From: Stomorhina lunata
Lineage: Eukaryota; Arthropoda; Insecta; Diptera; Rhiniidae
Direction: 5' to 3'
NCBI GenBank assembly: GCA_933228675.1
Contig: OW121743.1
Span: 94,179,998 to 94,243,997 of the forward strand
DNA: 64,000 nt
The notes beneath the pieces are model-generated. The model worked only from the letters and a program-made list of their open reading frames with translations, searched no databases and was not told where the DNA came from. Below are positions 62,565 to 64,000 of the stretch, in pieces. The position numbers and the translations under genes are program-made. Each line of letters starts with the position of its first letter. The first letter of the stretch is position 1.

Positions 62565-64000
62565 ATCCATATGAAATTTTTTTTATAGAAAAATTTTCTG
62601 TATTAAATTTTTTCTATAAACAAATTTGCTATGTGAAATTTTTTTAAAGAAAAATTATGTGTAATTTTTTTTAGAAAAATTTTCTATATGAAATTTTTTC
62701 TATAGCAAAATTTTTTGTATACAATTTTTTCTAAAGAAAAATTTTCTATATGAAACTTTTTTTATAAAAAAAATTCCTATATGATATTTTTTCTCTAAAA
62801 AAAATTTCCATGTGTAACTTTTTCTTTAGAAAAATTTTCTATATGAAATTTGTCTATAGCAAAATTTTTTATATGAAATTTTTTCTACAGAAAAATTTTC
62901 TATGTGAAATTTTTCTACATAATAATTTTCTATATGAAATTATTTCTATATAAAAATTTTCTATATGATATTTCTTCTATGGAAAAATTTTGTGTATGAA
63001 ATTTTTTCTATAGAATAATTTTTTGTATGAAATTTTTTCTATATGAAATTTTTGCTATAGAAAAATTTTCCATATGAAATTTTTTCTTTAGAAAAATTTT
63101 CTATATGAACTTAACTACTCAAATTTTTTTTTATAAAATCTTTTTAATAGAAAATCTTCTATATTAAATTTTTTCTTTAGAAAAATTTTCTATATGAAAT
63201 TTTTTTGTATAACAAACTTTTTTTAATAAATTTTTTCTATAGAAAAATGTTCTATATAAAATTTTTTTATAGAAAAATTTTCTATATGAATTTTTTTCTA
63301 TAGAAAAGTTTTTGACATGATTTTTTTCTATAGAAAAGTTTTCCATATATAATTTTTTTAGAAAAATTTTCTATATGAAATTTTTTCCATAGAAAAATTT
63401 TCTATATGAAATTTTTTCGATAGAAAAATTTTCTTTATGAAATTTTTTCTATAGAAAAATTTTCTTTATGAAATTTTTTCTATAGAAAAATTCTCTATAT
63501 GAAATTTTTTCTACAGAAAAATTTTCTATATGAAATTTTTTCTATAGAAAAATTTTCTACATGAAATTTTTTCTATAGAAAAATTTTCTACATGAAATTT
63601 TTTCTATAGAAAAAATTTCTATATGAAATTTTTTCTATAGAAAAATTTTCTATATGAAATTTTTTCTATAGAAATATTTTTATATAAAATATTTTCTATA
63701 AACAGCTTTTCTATATCAATTTTCTTATAAAGATACATTTTTTGATGAATTTTTTCTATAGAAAAGAAAAATTTTCTATATGAAATTTTTCCTATAGAAA
63801 ATTTTTTATATGAAATTTTTTCTATAGAAAAATTTTCTATAAAAATTTTTTCTATATTAATTTTCTTATCAAGATAATTTTTTTCTATAGAAAAATTTCA
63901 TGTATGAAATAATTTTTTAGAGAAAATTTTTGATATGTAATTTTTTCTTTAGAAAAATTTTCTAAATGAAATTATTTCTATAGAAAATTTTTTTATATAC
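62565..64000 (+). repeat. 31 bp minisatellite array with TTCTATATGAAAT spacer, runs off the window
   Basis: Units of 31 bp: TTTTTTCTATAGAAAAA followed by TTTTCTATATGAAAT. The best units are at about 63,360-63,660. About 46 unit-lengths are visible and the array continues past the end, so its size is unknown. The minus-strand frame at 63,164-63,346 is a repeat translation. Confidence 0.95.

Overview
The window looks like non-coding DNA (intergenic or a very large intron) from a higher fly; a calyptrate such as a blowfly is my best guess. The reasons are the extreme A/T richness, the absence of any recognisable host exon, dispersed repeats of the 'ACAAGTAAG ... GGTGGTGTAGGGTATA' type that I associate with fly genomes, and a Tc1/mariner-superfamily transposon with a DD37E catalytic signature, a lineage known from Diptera. 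No host protein gene, rRNA or intact tRNA could be supported. The species is inference only.

Layout. By my boundaries roughly half of the 64 kb is tandem minisatellite: about eighteen separate arrays of 28-31 bp units. Most units share the self-complementary core TTTTCTATAGAAAA (CTATAG flanked by A/T tracts). Each array or array pair adds its own private spacer: TTGTCGGT (9.5-10.7 and 12.2-13.6 kb), TTTTTGATAAAA (15.2-18.1 and, inverted, 34.3-36.7 kb), TTTTACATCGAAAA (20.3-23.3 and, inverted, 24.1-25.1 kb), CGGTATAAAAA (25.3-26.8 and, inverted, 29.4-31.1 kb), TTTGATACAAAA (31.1-32.8 kb), ATATTTTTATCGAAA (45.6-47.8 kb; nearly the same unit inverted at 52.6-53.7 kb), TTTCTTATAGAAAA (59.5-61.3 kb) and TTCTATATGAAAT (62.6 kb to the window end). 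A related subfamily with TTTTCGAAAA and CCTATAAATAAAG fills 1.85-3.5, 4.7-7.7 (inverted) and 49.1-51.4 kb. Between arrays lie 0.8-2.6 kb stretches of ordinary A/T-rich sequence with scattered microsatellites.

Mobile DNA. A 1,297 bp Tc1/mariner-like element (43,785-45,081) sits in a TA microsatellite, with a TA duplication, 20 bp terminal inverted repeats and a 336-codon transposase frame broken by a single in-frame TAA. A foldback element lies at 41.81-42.01 kb, a TA-flanked MITE-like element at 40.13-40.52 kb, and a second foldback element inside the 45.6-47.8 kb array. Four copies of a long dispersed repeat family (18.4-19.3, 38.7-41.7, 55.1-55.9, 55.9-57.5 kb) are present; the second has been invaded by a minisatellite that was itself split by the MITE-like element.

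How the parts relate. The arrays show unequal-exchange behaviour: homogeneous cores, eroded edges, and higher-order duplications of 209, 268, 290, 589 and about 1,012 bp. The most notable large-scale pattern is that five of the six same-spacer array pairs are in inverted orientation, so a transcript crossing a pair could fold into long double-stranded RNA. This minisatellite family, not any gene, is the most interesting thing in the window.
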